Origin: CAYMJO01 sp964391305
GTDB taxonomy: Bacteria > Patescibacteriota > CALEFQ01
Reading direction: 5' to 3'
Length of the DNA stretch: 36,401 nt
Assembly: GCA_964391305.1 (NCBI GenBank)
Contig: CAYMJO010000003.1
Coordinates: 1 to 36,401 of the forward strand
In this document: positions 17,961-26,803 of the stretch, piece after piece
Layout of the letters: every line of letters starts with the position of its first letter
Position numbering within the stretch: position 1 is the first letter of the stretch
The notes under the pieces: model-generated
What the model was told of the DNA's origin: nothing
What the model saw: the letters and a program-made list of their open reading frames with translations, nothing else
The model's database searches: none
Translations under genes and position numbers: made by a program

Positions 17961-19802
17961 TCAACTCTTTGCGTCTTCCTCTTGCGATTCCGCGAAATCT
18001 TTCTTTGCCTGTTCGATTTCCAAAAGCTGTCTTGGATCGCTCGTTATGACTTGATCTTCCGTATATGAGGCAACAATCTTTATCGCGACGTGCTTCAACC
18101 CTGCAAAGAATATTCCCTCTCCAACATCGCTTTCAAGCAAAAGATATTTTTCGCCATCGGTAAGATGAAAAGTATCAGCGATTAAGTCAATTGCCGCCGG
18201 CGACTGCTTCAGCAAAAGTTGTATAGAAGAGTTTGTGACAATAGCCTTGCCGTAATCCGAATGCAGAAAATCTGCAACATCCTGACTTATCGTCGTAACC
18301 CCCAAATAGTATTTTCTAGCTCTTTTTGCGAGACCAAAAAGAAACTTTGCCGAATCTTCATATTGCATCATCCACCAAGCTTCATCTACAACCAATATTC
18401 GCCTTTTCAACTGTGAACGGACCACATTCCATATATAGTTCAACACCACATACATTCCAATGGGTCTCAACTCATCCTCTAAATCACGAATGCTAAACAC
18501 CACAAACTGATTTTCCATATTTATGTTGCTTTCCTGATTAAACACGCCCGCAAACGTTCCTTGCGTGTACTTCTGTAGCCTCAACGCGAGGTTCTCCCCG
18601 CCTTCCATGCTATCGAGTACTTCTTCAAGATCTTGCATGGTTGGGACACTCACTTTAGAAAGATCCGATTCCGACGTGATATCCTTCTTTGCATATGTCT
18701 GAGTAATTGCCGTATCCATAATAGAATCTTCTTCAGGCGAAAGCTCACCAAGCATTAAATTCATAAGCCCTATAATAGCCACCGTCGCGGAGCGCAAAAC
18801 GTCGGAAGTTGTCTCGCCTCCTTTTGAAGTCGGAAGATCGAAAGGATTTATTCTGTTGTCGGCATTTAAAGAAATATCCAAATAGCTTCCCCCTACGGCA
18901 TCGCTCAAATACTTATACTCATTTTCGGGATCAATAACTATGACATTACTGCCCATCATAAGACTGCGCAGAATCTCAAGCTTGGTCGCGTAGCTTTTTC
19001 CAGCGCCTGACTTCGCAAAAACCACGGCATTCGCGTTTTCCATGCTAAATCTATCAAAAAGTATCAGACTGTTATTGTGACGGTTGATGCCATACAATAT
19101 GCCCTCATTCGACGTCAGTTCATTTGAAACAAATGGAAACGTCGTGGAAAGAGGCGCCGTGTTCAGGTTTGTTTCCACATTGAGCCCATTATTTCCCAAA
19201 GGAAGGGTAGAATTAAAGCCCTCTTCCATCTGCATCATGGCATGCTTCGAATAAACCAATTTTGTGCTAAGAACAGACTCCATGGCCTCTGTAGTCTCAT
19301 CTAATTCTTTCTTTGTCGTTCCATAAACGGTTATATACAATGAAAACCTGAAAAGTTTTTCAGTCCCCTGCTGGAGCTTATCCCGAAGTTCTTCAACATC
19401 ATGAAAAGCAGTATCTAGAACGGGATCTCTCACCGCGCCTTTTTCTTCATTCATCATTATAGAAGTCTGAATTTGGCCAACTTTGTTTCTGAGTTTTTTC
19501 AAAAGAAGTTCAGTGTCAACGGCGTAGAGAAACATGGATATGTCCATGCTGTGATTCATATTCACTATGGGCGAAAACCAGCTCGTCTGTAAAAACCTTG
19601 GATAAGTATATATAAAAAGCGTCCTCGCATACCTATCACCAACCTGTACGAAACTGGGCGTGACTTTCATCGCCGCCGGCGCAATAAGATCTTTCACAGT
19701 TGCAAGTCCCTTGCGATAAACTCGTTCAGCCTCCAAAACAGCTTCTCTTTTCACAAGCTCTTCTTTAGGCACTTTTTTCAAATTGTTTTTTAGACCAAAC
19801 AT
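17961..19802 (-). CDS. virB4: VirB4/TraC-type conjugative ATPase
   Basis: VirB4 ATPases sit at the cytoplasmic face of type IV secretion systems and power pilus assembly and transport. Walker A (AKSGAGKSYATK) lies at about 262-270, followed by the family block VIVIDPENEYKYL. Walker B with catalytic Glu is ILVVDEAWWMMQ at about 470-480, and the downstream part has TTISQDVADF and NSSIQLLLKQSP. The N-terminal region carries the VirB4 prologue (YARTLFIYTYPRFL). I chose the ATG at 19802; a TTG at 19820 adds six residues. The stop is TGA. Directly upstream are a TraC-like protein and PrgI, the usual order in Gram-positive and CPR T4SS loci. No VirD4 or relaxase accompanies it here, so DNA conjugation is not demonstrated. 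Confidence 0.94.
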   Translation of the reverse strand: MFGLKNNLKKVPKEELVKREAVLEAERVYRKGLATVKDLIAPAAMKVTPSFVQVGDRYARTLFIYTYPRFLQTSWFSPIVNMNHSMDISMFLYAVDTELLLKKLRNKVGQIQTSIMMNEEKGAVRDPVLDTAFHDVEELRDKLQQGTEKLFRFSLYITVYGTTKKELDETTEAMESVLSTKLVYSKHAMMQMEEGFNSTLPLGNNGLNVETNLNTAPLSTTFPFVSNELTSNEGILYGINRHNNSLILFDRFSMENANAVVFAKSGAGKSYATKLEILRSLMMGSNVIVIDPENEYKYLSDAVGGSYLDISLNADNRINPFDLPTSKGGETTSDVLRSATVAIIGLMNLMLGELSPEEDSIMDTAITQTYAKKDITSESDLSKVSVPTMQDLEEVLDSMEGGENLALRLQKYTQGTFAGVFNQESNINMENQFVVFSIRDLEDELRPIGMYVVLNYIWNVVRSQLKRRILVVDEAWWMMQYEDSAKFLFGLAKRARKYYLGVTTISQDVADFLHSDYGKAIVTNSSIQLLLKQSPAAIDLIADTFHLTDGEKYLLLESDVGEGIFFAGLKHVAIKIVASYTEDQVITSDPRQLLEIEQAKKDFAESQEEDAKS

Positions 19803-19866
19803 ATTAAGATTAAAATTCAAGAGAAATGTATTTTTGAAAATTTTCCCTGCTCAAATCTTTTACATC

Positions 19867-20601
19867 CTATTCTTCATCGTTGATAAATCCCCCCGCGGAA
19901 ACATCAAGTTTGTCTATATCCGCCAAATTCTCCTGCTGAAACGTTGCGGGATTATAAGTGTTGTAGAAAAGTTCTATCAGCTCTTGAGTGCCAAGCGAGG
20001 CAACTCTAAGCCCGACGCCTTGCAAAGACCCTATAATATTTTCCACTCTTTGGACCAACCGATCTCTGTATCTATGAAAATCTGTCTCTTTATGAATAAT
20101 CGTCTGCGCCGGACTAAAAAATCTGCTGAAGAATCCCTCTTTTCTTCCTTCCATGGGATAAAAAGGAACCACCATATAAAACCCTTTACTCATAATATGG
20201 CTAAGCTCGACAAGCTGGGAAACATACTCAATATACTCCGCAGTCTGTATTTTCAAAAGCTCGGACACCTGTTCCGATTCAAGTTTTCTTAGAGCTTCCA
20301 AATACTTATCGATGTCCAGCTTTCTAGATTGGATAACAATTTGTATGGGAAAATCAAGAGAATTCAAAAAACTTTGATATGCATAGATGATTGCCTCTTG
20401 CTCTTCCGTAGACTTCAATGCGAAGTTCATACTGGATACCATAAGAACCGATCTAAGCCCACCATCCTTAAGTACCGCAACGCCCTCGCGTATTTCCTCG
20501 ATATTAATATAGCTCTGGGTACTCTGCCCGCCTTTCGAAGGCGTCAGCTTGTCAGAATGCATGGTCTGCTCCTTTAATTTTTCATTTTTTTTCTCTGACA
20601 T
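19867..20601 (-). CDS. TraC/VirB4 N-terminal-like protein without ATPase domain
   Basis: The 244-residue cytoplasmic protein resembles the TraC-like accessory proteins that precede VirB4 in Gram-positive and CPR systems. After a disordered charged start (1-30) it shows EEIREGVAVLKDGGLRSVLM and IYAYQSFLNSLDFPIQIV, typical of the VirB4/TraC N-terminal fold. The region ending ELIELFYNTYNPATFQ corresponds to the point where a full VirB4 would continue into the ATPase core. There is no Walker A, so it is not an ATPase. It may be a membrane-proximal adaptor between PrgI and VirB4; that role is inference. It is separated from the VirB4 gene by about 60 nt and from prgI by 38 nt. Confidence 0.8.
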   Translation of the reverse strand: MSEKKNEKLKEQTMHSDKLTPSKGGQSTQSYINIEEIREGVAVLKDGGLRSVLMVSSMNFALKSTEEQEAIIYAYQSFLNSLDFPIQIVIQSRKLDIDKYLEALRKLESEQVSELLKIQTAEYIEYVSQLVELSHIMSKGFYMVVPFYPMEGRKEGFFSRFFSPAQTIIHKETDFHRYRDRLVQRVENIIGSLQGVGLRVASLGTQELIELFYNTYNPATFQQENLADIDKLDVSAGGFINDEE

Positions 20602-20639
20602 TTTTTTTATAAAATTTACAAAGAAATAGCCTAATCACA

Positions 20640-21179
20640 TTATTTCTCTCCCAACAGTTCATCTACGCGCTCTTCTCTTTCTTCGCTGGTCATTTCATTA
20701 ACACCCGCTTTATCCACGGATGATCCCGAAGCGCCGTTTTCTTCGAAAGTTGAGTAATCAATATTCCGTTCGTTATCCAAAATATGCGCCAGCTGCTTCA
20801 GTCTGCTCTCCATAATTTTTTTTCCGACTTCCGACACCGTTGCCTTTTTTCGCACTTCCGCCCCTCCACGCACATTGGTCTTAATATCACCCACTCGGAA
20901 ATCGCGTCTCCACAATCTTACCTTGGGCTGTATAAAATATTTGAATCCCGCCATAAAGAAATAAATAAAGGGTCTCCCGTTCACTTTGTAAAAAGCAAAT
21001 GCCAGAAAAAGCCCAAGTACTGGAACGGCGGGAATAAGAAAAAGCTCAATTGACGGAGCCAGCGTCCATATAACAAACAAAACCCCGACGCCTCCCAAAA
21101 CATAAAGGAACTGTCTAATCGTTAAAGGACCGATTATCTTGTCTTCAACTTCGACAAATTGTGGAACGGAATACTGCAT
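20640..21179 (-). CDS. prgI: PrgI family membrane protein (VirB3-like)
   Basis: PrgI-family proteins are small inner-membrane T4SS subunits thought to correspond to VirB3 and to contact VirB4. The first 95 residues show the family pattern: YSVPQFVEVEDKIIGPLT, FLYVLGGVGVLFVIW as the first helix (about 26-44), a second helix (about 48-65), then KVNGRPFIYFFMAGFKYFI and the basic WRRD. The C-terminal 80 residues are hydrophilic and charged, longer than the minimal family member. The ATG at 21179 is preceded by a GC-rich hairpin (21193-21212). Gene order prgI, traC-like, virB4 supports the assignment. Confidence 0.92.
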   Translation of the reverse strand: MQYSVPQFVEVEDKIIGPLTIRQFLYVLGGVGVLFVIWTLAPSIELFLIPAVPVLGLFLAFAFYKVNGRPFIYFFMAGFKYFIQPKVRLWRRDFRVGDIKTNVRGGAEVRKKATVSEVGKKIMESRLKQLAHILDNERNIDYSTFEENGASGSSVDKAGVNEMTSEEREERVDELLGEK

Positions 21180-21192
21180 ATAATTGTTTTAG

Positions 21193-21212
21193 CCGCGTGC
21201 CGGCACACGCGG
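21193..21212 (-). promoter_or_regulatory. GC-rich hairpin just upstream of prgI
   Basis: A perfect 7-bp stem CCGCGTG/CACGCGG with a 6-nt loop sits 13 nt before the prgI ATG, in an otherwise AT-rich 124-bp intergenic space. It has no U-tract in the direction of transcription, so it may be an attenuator, RNA-processing or translation-control element rather than a terminator. Confidence 0.45.
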
Positions 21213-21303
21213 GTTTCAATGTTTTCTCTGCTCAAGATTGCACACAAACTGTACAAGCCGATATCCACTTATGCCACAGTGTAAACAAACGAGATGACAC
21301 CAT

Positions 21304-22236
21304 TTATCTAAGCAACAATTTACTTATATCCGCCATGACATGAAACTGCGTTTCCGTTAAATAAGGCTTGCTTGATACTTTTCGAAACGCCGCAATCTCC
21401 GCGATATTCTTATCTTGTTGCATACTCTCGTTGCCTATTTCGATATAAGTTTTATAAAGATTGCTCTCCCTCCAAGCTTCGATAATTTCCACGCGCCCCG
21501 CCTTTGACATATTCGCAATGTTTTGAATCTCATTTTTCATACGCTTCAGGAGCCCCGCATAATCTTGCGGCGCAGAGACAAGTGCTTCTGGCATGACATT
21601 TTTTAGATCATCAACCGTAGACAAAGAAAAATTTTTCTTTTGGCTCCAAGACGGCTCTTTCATTTGTTTTTCAGCATTTGAACGTCCCGATTTAGAAGCT
21701 TGCGGTTGCGAAATAGATGGAGGCTTCACAATTCTAGGCCCCACTATTTTCTCTCCAGAAACATGCCCCGTTTTTTTCGGCGGCGTTATATCGTTAGTAG
21801 TTCTAACAACATGATTAGAAGATTTAGAAGATATTTGAAAGGGCTCTTCCTGTGCTTTTTTCCCCGCAACGCTGACAGGGGCAGAAGAATCCGTTTTCTC
21901 AAACAACTTCAACCTATTTTTGAAACGATCGACATCCTCACTCGTTTGGTTCAACTCATCGTTAAAGGGTTCAATAAAGTTATCTCTGATAAGTCTTTCT
22001 ATAACGGGGACATCCCCTGAAACCCGGCCAAGATTTAACGCCAGCTTATCAGATAAAGCTTCAACTGGTTCCACGCCCAGCAGAATATCTCCCGAATACG
22101 CCACCAAAAAATCCATCTCCTTCTCATTGAGTCTAAACTCATTTTCGATTGCCGTCATCAAAGTTGACGGCTTTTCCGAAAATAGAAAATCTCGTACAGC
22201 GGGAGGTCTTTTTTCTGCCAGTTTGAAAATATCCAT
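21304..22236 (-). CDS. Uncharacterised cytoplasmic protein in the T4SS block
   Basis: No family is recognised. The 310-residue protein has no signal peptide or membrane helix. Residues 1-120 look like a compact helical domain (RPPAVRDFLFSEKPSTLMTA, MDFLVAYSGDILLGVEPVEA, VIERLIRDNFIEPFNDEL). Residues about 120-215 are a low-complexity Ser/Pro/Lys linker. The C-terminal 90 residues are again helical (GLLKRMKNEIQNIANMSKAG, FHVMADISKLLLR). Its position between the VirB6-like gene and prgI makes a cytoplasmic accessory or regulator of the secretion system plausible, but that is by association only. Confidence 0.7.
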   Translation of the reverse strand: MDIFKLAEKRPPAVRDFLFSEKPSTLMTAIENEFRLNEKEMDFLVAYSGDILLGVEPVEALSDKLALNLGRVSGDVPVIERLIRDNFIEPFNDELNQTSEDVDRFKNRLKLFEKTDSSAPVSVAGKKAQEEPFQISSKSSNHVVRTTNDITPPKKTGHVSGEKIVGPRIVKPPSISQPQASKSGRSNAEKQMKEPSWSQKKNFSLSTVDDLKNVMPEALVSAPQDYAGLLKRMKNEIQNIANMSKAGRVEIIEAWRESNLYKTYIEIGNESMQQDKNIAEIAAFRKVSSKPYLTETQFHVMADISKLLLR

Positions 22237-22284
22237 CTTTTTATTCTATAAAAAATATTTGAACAAAACTCAAGAAAGCTTTTT

Positions 22285-22704
22285 TTACAGGTAGCTTTTA
22301 AGAAACTTGTCATTACTTATAGCTTTATATGTCGGATCAGTTTGTTTATACTGGCTTACCACATTACTCACTACCATTTTCTTTTGCTCATCGGAAAGCA
22401 TGCTGATAGTTTTCTTCAGCTTGTCAACGCCCATTTGCTTTGTAGTTTTTTGTATAACATCAGTCTTGTTTTTTTGATCAATCTTGCTGTTGCTCAAAAG
22501 CTTGCTAAAAGCAACCCCCAAATGCGACGAATCTCCAGCCTGGCCAAGCTCGCCAAGCATAGCATCCTGATTACTTGCAATACTTTCTTTATCTTCACCC
22601 GTCATGTTTTTCGCAAAGGAATTATCCACGGCAAGAAGACTCTTGTGAACGTTCTTCGAGGCATCGCTCCCCGTAGCGTACCCGCCGCTTTTTTGATCCC
22701 TTAA
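22285..22704 (-). CDS. C-terminal part of the VirB6/TrbL-like protein, cut off by an assembly gap
   Basis: This frame is open from the gap edge (22704) to the stop at 22285, giving about 139 residues. It begins LRDQKSGGYATGSDASKNVH and ends in a helical, Lys/Gln-rich, cytoplasmic-looking tail (MLSDEQKKMVVSNVVSQYKQ). A GTG at 22629 would be the only classical start inside it, but coding-like sequence extends upstream to the gap. It most likely continues the gene at 22717-24512: both are hydrophilic and helical, with the same strand and style. The apparent frame difference and the TAA next to the gap follow from an arbitrary gap length of 12 N. Confidence 0.7.
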   Translation of the reverse strand, partial: LRDQKSGGYATGSDASKNVHKSLLAVDNSFAKNMTGEDKESIASNQDAMLGELGQAGDSSHLGVAFSKLLSNSKIDQKNKTDVIQKTTKQMGVDKLKKTISMLSDEQKKMVVSNVVSQYKQTDPTYKAISNDKFLKSYL

Positions 22705-22716
22705 NNNNNNNNNNNN
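22705..22716. other. Assembly gap (12 N) splitting the VirB6/TrbL-like gene
   Basis: A run of 12 N. The frames on its two sides are offset by one base, so the true gap length is probably not 12. Confidence 0.95.
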
Positions 22717-24512
22717 GCGGCCTTGGCGGCATCCTGCGCTTCGGGATCTTTCTTATCCACCGCCGCAGCTAACCTTTTAGGTCCTTGCTTGGCAGCGAGC
22801 ATTGCCATAACGACAGGTTTTCTTATTTCTGAATCACCTAATTTGTCAATATCAGCCTTCTTGAGGACATCCTCTAATTTAGCCCTTTCGATCATAGGAT
22901 TGAGCACATCGGTCGGCGAGGAAGCAAGCATATTTTGGTTATACTGCGCCAAAGCGTTCATGCTACCATTCTTGCTAAGAGCTCTCTCGGCGGCGAGTCT
23001 TTTCTTGACATTAGCCCCACCTCCAAGAAGCCCTCTTTTTGCCATTTCAAGGGCAAGCGCTCTGGTTTCTGGACTCTTCCCTTTTTTATCTTTTGAAACG
23101 GCATTTCCGAAAGTCTTGCTCAACTCCTCGTTCGTCATGGATTCAGTCTTAAGGCTCTTGGCCGCATCCTCTTCCTGCTTGGACAATACGGCATTTGCCG
23201 CTTTAGTGACTTCTCCACCAACACCCCCTCTTCGAATAAACCCACCAACGATAGGTATTCTACCAAGCCCTCTCCTTATACCTCCAGTAACCTTCCCAAC
23301 TGGCTTATGAATTCTAGCAAATCTCTCCGCTCCTTTCTTCTTTTTCGCCTTTTCACGCGCCTGTTTCCACGCGCTATAACCACTGCGATCCTTCACTCCC
23401 TCCCATCTTTTTTTGCCGAAATTCATTACCGCACCCGCGCCCGCAATACCCATGCCCTTAGACATATCTACCGCCTTGTACAGAAGGACTACCACAACGA
23501 TAAGCTTTAATAGGGTCTGCATATTAATACCATTTGTAAATATAGTTCCCGCCGCATTTTCCGCCTCCTCGGGCATATCCGATACCATCTGTAAAACTAT
23601 ATCAACAGCAAGATAGACCATGAAAACGGCCACTGGTCCGTAAAAGGCATTTTGCAAAAACATTTTCCACCACTTGCCGGTGAAATCTTTCGTTGACGGA
23701 AGGATCATCGCAACATAAGCAAAAGGCGAAAGAATTATCAAAATCAAAAGGGTAATAAAGCGAATTACAAAAAACACCGATAAGAACAACAAAGCGATCA
23801 TCAGTGCTATTTCAAAAACTATAACAACAAATATCGTCTGAAAAAAGATTCCCGTACCACACCCATCCTGCGGACATCCTTTGACAAGAAACCAATCCTG
23901 TACCCCCATGCTTTTTGCGAAGTAGCCGCCTATGTTTCCGCCCTTCATGTGATCCGTAAAAGTCACCATTATAATATTGCAGAAGTCCAAAACAACACCG
24001 CTTATAAGCTTGCTGAAATTGATCAGCAAAACCGCCGCTATAAAAGGCACGATCAATTTCTTAATATGATAGGAAGGCACCCGCAAGATCGTGGCAAAGC
24101 CTATAGCGAGAAGCACGAGCACAAAAGCCATGTTCGCAACGCCAACCGTAATCTTCCATCCGGAATCCACCGCGGCGTTTCCCAAAAAATTACTAAACAT
24201 GTCATCCTTAATCACAAACTCGAACATCATTGAAATAAGAGCCAGTAATTTCCCCAGCGCCACTGCAAATTGCAGAAAAACCCAACCAATTAATTCTTCT
24301 TGATTCCACATACTTGGCCCTCTTGCCTCCGCAATCGCCGCATGCGGCAAAAACAAAACTACAGCGATTGAACACAAAAACACCAAAACCGGCGCTTTGT
24401 AAGCGCTAAAAAAACTTTCAAGCCTCGATTTCAAAATCCTTGTTTTGAAACACAATCTCAAAAAGCCGTATACTCTCTGAAAAATCTTTTTTATTTTCAA
24501 TTTATTTTTCAA
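22717..24512 (-). CDS. TrbL/VirB6-like polytopic membrane protein (3' end lost in gap)
   Basis: VirB6/TrbL proteins form part of the inner-membrane channel of T4SS. About 598 residues are readable. A hydrophobic N-terminal segment (about 40-62, ending HAAIAEA) is followed by roughly seven further helices, including FVLVLLAIGFATIL and the long stretch FFQTIFVVIVFEIALMIALL with its continuation to about 275. From about 365 on the protein is cytoplasmic, Lys/Arg/Ala-rich and helical (KRWEGVKDRSGYSAWKQARE), ending at the gap with QDAAKA. The start is a TTG at 24512; an in-frame TAA seven codons upstream leaves little alternative. It precedes the unknown 21304-22236 gene and prgI, as expected for a T4SS operon. 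Confidence 0.85.
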
Positions 24513-24576
24513 AAATCTTATCTCGGTTTAGCTTCGATAAAAAAGGAAAAATTTACAAATAAAAAATAAAACACTA

Positions 24577-25428
24577 TTATTCGTACTCCTCAAGTATTTC
24601 ATTAATCGCTGTGTTCAGCGCCGTCACGACCACAAAACTGTAAAAACTTTCCAAATTATTAGAGAAGCCAACCGTTGTGTCAACGGCTGCGTTGAGCAAA
24701 CTCGAAAACTGTATGCTTGAAATTTTGACATTCTCACTTTCGCCTTCAGCCGGAGACTTGGAGGGATCGGAACCCTCCGCGGCTGAACTCTCCTGCTCAT
24801 TCCCACTCTCTCCCTGTGTCTTCGGCTTGGTGCCCGAACTTGTGGCTTTCAGTTTTTGCACCTCTAGAGCCTTGGCGCGCACCTCCTCCAGCTGACCCGA
24901 AAGCGTGTAGAACTGCTCATAGGCGTTATTTTTCCCAGAGAGCAACTCCATATAGCTATCCCATCCATGTTCACCCGCCAAATTTATTTCACCGAGATCT
25001 ACATTATCCACGCTGACTTTCACAGGACACCAGTCATAAGTTTTTCTTTCTATCGCATCCAGACGGAGGCTAAGACTAACGTTGGGATCTATATTGGTGC
25101 AATTTTTTAAAAAGGCATTGAAGTACCTTCCAACGGCATTATCTGAAGTCCCATAGAGATATTTCCCATAATTTAACACTATTCCCCCCTTATCACCTAC
25201 TTTCTCAAAAATCTTCTTCCTTATAAATTCTACCGCCCTCTGTTTCAAAACATCCATAATGATGCCATAGAGATTTTTACTGATAAAAGACTTCAACTGC
25301 TCTATTACAAAATCAACACCAACGTTGGACCAGATTGCCCTAGCATGAAAGATTGGAAAGAAGCCAGAAAGCGAAAGTGAAAAACATAGAAATATCACAA
25401 CGAATTTATTTTTAAAACTATTCTTCAT
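24577..25428 (-). CDS. Secreted protein of unknown function in the T4SS block
   Basis: The family is not recognised. A clear signal peptide (residues about 8-31, ending FHARA) precedes a helical region (FVIEQLKSFISKNLYGIIMD, VLKQRAVEFIRKKIFEK). A small domain with two cysteines follows (KNCTNIDPN, YDWCPVKV), then a coiled-coil-like stretch (YTLSGQLEEVRAKALEVQKL). Residues about 195-235 are a disordered Ser/Glu/Pro/Gly-rich linker. The C-terminus is weakly hydrophobic (FYSFVVVTALNTAINEI). A secreted helical protein next to VirB6 is reminiscent of VirB5/TrbJ by position and build, but no sequence motif confirms it. Confidence 0.7.
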   Translation of the reverse strand: MKNSFKNKFVVIFLCFSLSLSGFFPIFHARAIWSNVGVDFVIEQLKSFISKNLYGIIMDVLKQRAVEFIRKKIFEKVGDKGGIVLNYGKYLYGTSDNAVGRYFNAFLKNCTNIDPNVSLSLRLDAIERKTYDWCPVKVSVDNVDLGEINLAGEHGWDSYMELLSGKNNAYEQFYTLSGQLEEVRAKALEVQKLKATSSGTKPKTQGESGNEQESSAAEGSDPSKSPAEGESENVKISSIQFSSLLNAAVDTTVGFSNNLESFYSFVVVTALNTAINEILEEYE

Positions 25429-25452
25429 CTATAAATCCTTAAAAAAATAAAG

Positions 25453-26514
25453 CTATTTATCCTTGCTATCCTCCACTTTATTATCGTAGGGCTTAAGAAG
25501 ATCCATGTTCATACCAAGCTCATAGGTTTCTGACAAACTTTTCAGCTCCTCTTGAGACTTTGCCAAACCTTCTTCCAATTTGTTCATTTTGGTCAAAAGC
25601 ATGAGACTCTTTGATGGATCTTCGTTCAGTTTGTAAAGACCTCGCGAAAAACCCTCCATCTCTAAAAGAAAACTCACAAATTTCTTGTGAAAATTCTTCG
25701 CTTGAGATGGAACCCGCATTTCGATCAGTTTATCCGAAAACATTGCCAACTGCTGGGAAGGACGGTCAAAAAGTTCAAATTGTCCGCCCACCGCCTTGCT
25801 AAGTGTGCTTTTTGTCTCATCGGGATTCTTTATATCTTCACCAAATATATCCATCATGCTTAATTGCAATTCCTCGGCATACTGAACAATGGCATCCTTT
25901 GCCGCTTCTTCTTCAACCTCTACGATGTTCAGATCTGAATCCGTAATCACTATTTCCTGCGAACCAAGCTCTACATCCAAAAGACTGTTTAGATCTGTGA
26001 AATCCGAAAGCCCAAGATCCTGCAGGTTTGCCCCGGACAATGATTCATTCCCGCCATTGAGCAAGCCATCAATGGCTTTAAGCCCCGGAGCTTCCGCATT
26101 CGCGCCGCCATCTGCCATTGCAGAGCTGGAAGATTCAGACTTACCTTCAAGATAGGATTTGTTCGGATCATATCCCTTTGAAATCTCCGTTGAATCTGAA
26201 AACGCATCTCCATCCGTATCGGAAGCTAAAGGATTAGTCCTGTAACTATTAATTTCTTCTCCGTCATTGAGCCCGTCGCCATCGGTGTCTTTGACCATAG
26301 AGTCCGTGCCAATTTTTTCCTCTTGATCGTTGGCAATGCCGTCACCATCTATATCATTCTCCTCGGATTTAAACTCCTCCTTAAAATATTCTTCCTGTGA
26401 AAATTTCTGGGCAATCGTGCCCCTATTCCAAATCAAAGTCAGGGCAGTTGCCGCGGCAAAAAATAGGGCAACTGTCGTCAAAACAATTTTCTTTTTATGT
26501 TCTCCATGCATCAT
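25453..26514 (-). CDS. Membrane-anchored protein with thrombospondin type 3-like calcium loops
   Basis: The 353-residue protein has a short basic N-terminus, one membrane helix (about 10-30) and an extracytoplasmic remainder. Three calcium loops of the DxDxDG kind follow each other: DIDGDGIAND (from 54), DTDGDGLND (from 76) and DTDGDAFSD (from 99), with the usual EE/TE partners. The rest is acidic and helical (LSMMDIFGEDIKNPDE, LMLLTKMNKLEEGLAKSQEE) with no recognised domain. It is the first gene of the 23-kb minus-strand block, about 150 nt after a promoter-like sequence. It shares the calcium-loop theme with the three giant proteins but not their Ig-like domains. Confidence 0.8.
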   Translation of the reverse strand: MMHGEHKKKIVLTTVALFFAAATALTLIWNRGTIAQKFSQEEYFKEEFKSEENDIDGDGIANDQEEKIGTDSMVKDTDGDGLNDGEEINSYRTNPLASDTDGDAFSDSTEISKGYDPNKSYLEGKSESSSSAMADGGANAEAPGLKAIDGLLNGGNESLSGANLQDLGLSDFTDLNSLLDVELGSQEIVITDSDLNIVEVEEEAAKDAIVQYAEELQLSMMDIFGEDIKNPDETKSTLSKAVGGQFELFDRPSQQLAMFSDKLIEMRVPSQAKNFHKKFVSFLLEMEGFSRGLYKLNEDPSKSLMLLTKMNKLEEGLAKSQEELKSLSETYELGMNMDLLKPYDNKVEDSKDK

Positions 26515-26666
26515 CGCAATTTATTTTTTAAAAAATCTGGCCTAGCTTCAAATAAAACAATCTATAAAATACTTTACCTAAACAAAATAATTAGGAACAA
26601 AGATCTTTTTATGTAGGAACTGCTCTTCTTTCCCACTTAACTTAATTCTATTTCGTTGTCTCATGA

Positions 26667-26695
26667 ATTATATAATATTTCGCGATTATCCGCAA
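26667..26695 (-). promoter_or_regulatory. Candidate promoter of the T4SS-like operon
   Basis: On the minus strand, TTGCGG (26690-26695), a 17-nt spacer and a perfect TATAAT (26667-26672) lie about 150 nt upstream of the first gene of the block. The -35 matches the consensus at its TTG only. It overlaps a DnaA-box-like sequence. Confidence 0.5.
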
Positions 26696-26719
26696 CCGCG
26701 ATTTCCGCAATTATCCACA
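26686..26719 (+). promoter_or_regulatory. Two DnaA-box-like sequences
   Basis: TTATCCACA (26711-26719) is a perfect consensus DnaA box. TTATCCGCA (26686-26694), 25 bp away in the same orientation, has one mismatch and overlaps the candidate -35 of the T4SS-like operon. The flanks are AT-rich. No dnaA or rpmH is nearby. Confidence 0.5.
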
Positions 26720-26803
26720 ACGAACAAAAAAATTGTCCATGACCATAATCATCGAAAAAATATTTGAGCAACTTTTATGTTCAAGGTCGTTACGTAAAAA
26801 TGT

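Noticed and set aside
26686..26719. Chromosomal replication origin
   Set aside because: Only two closely spaced boxes, without dnaA, dnaN or rpmH nearby and without a clear unwinding element, are too little to call oriC.
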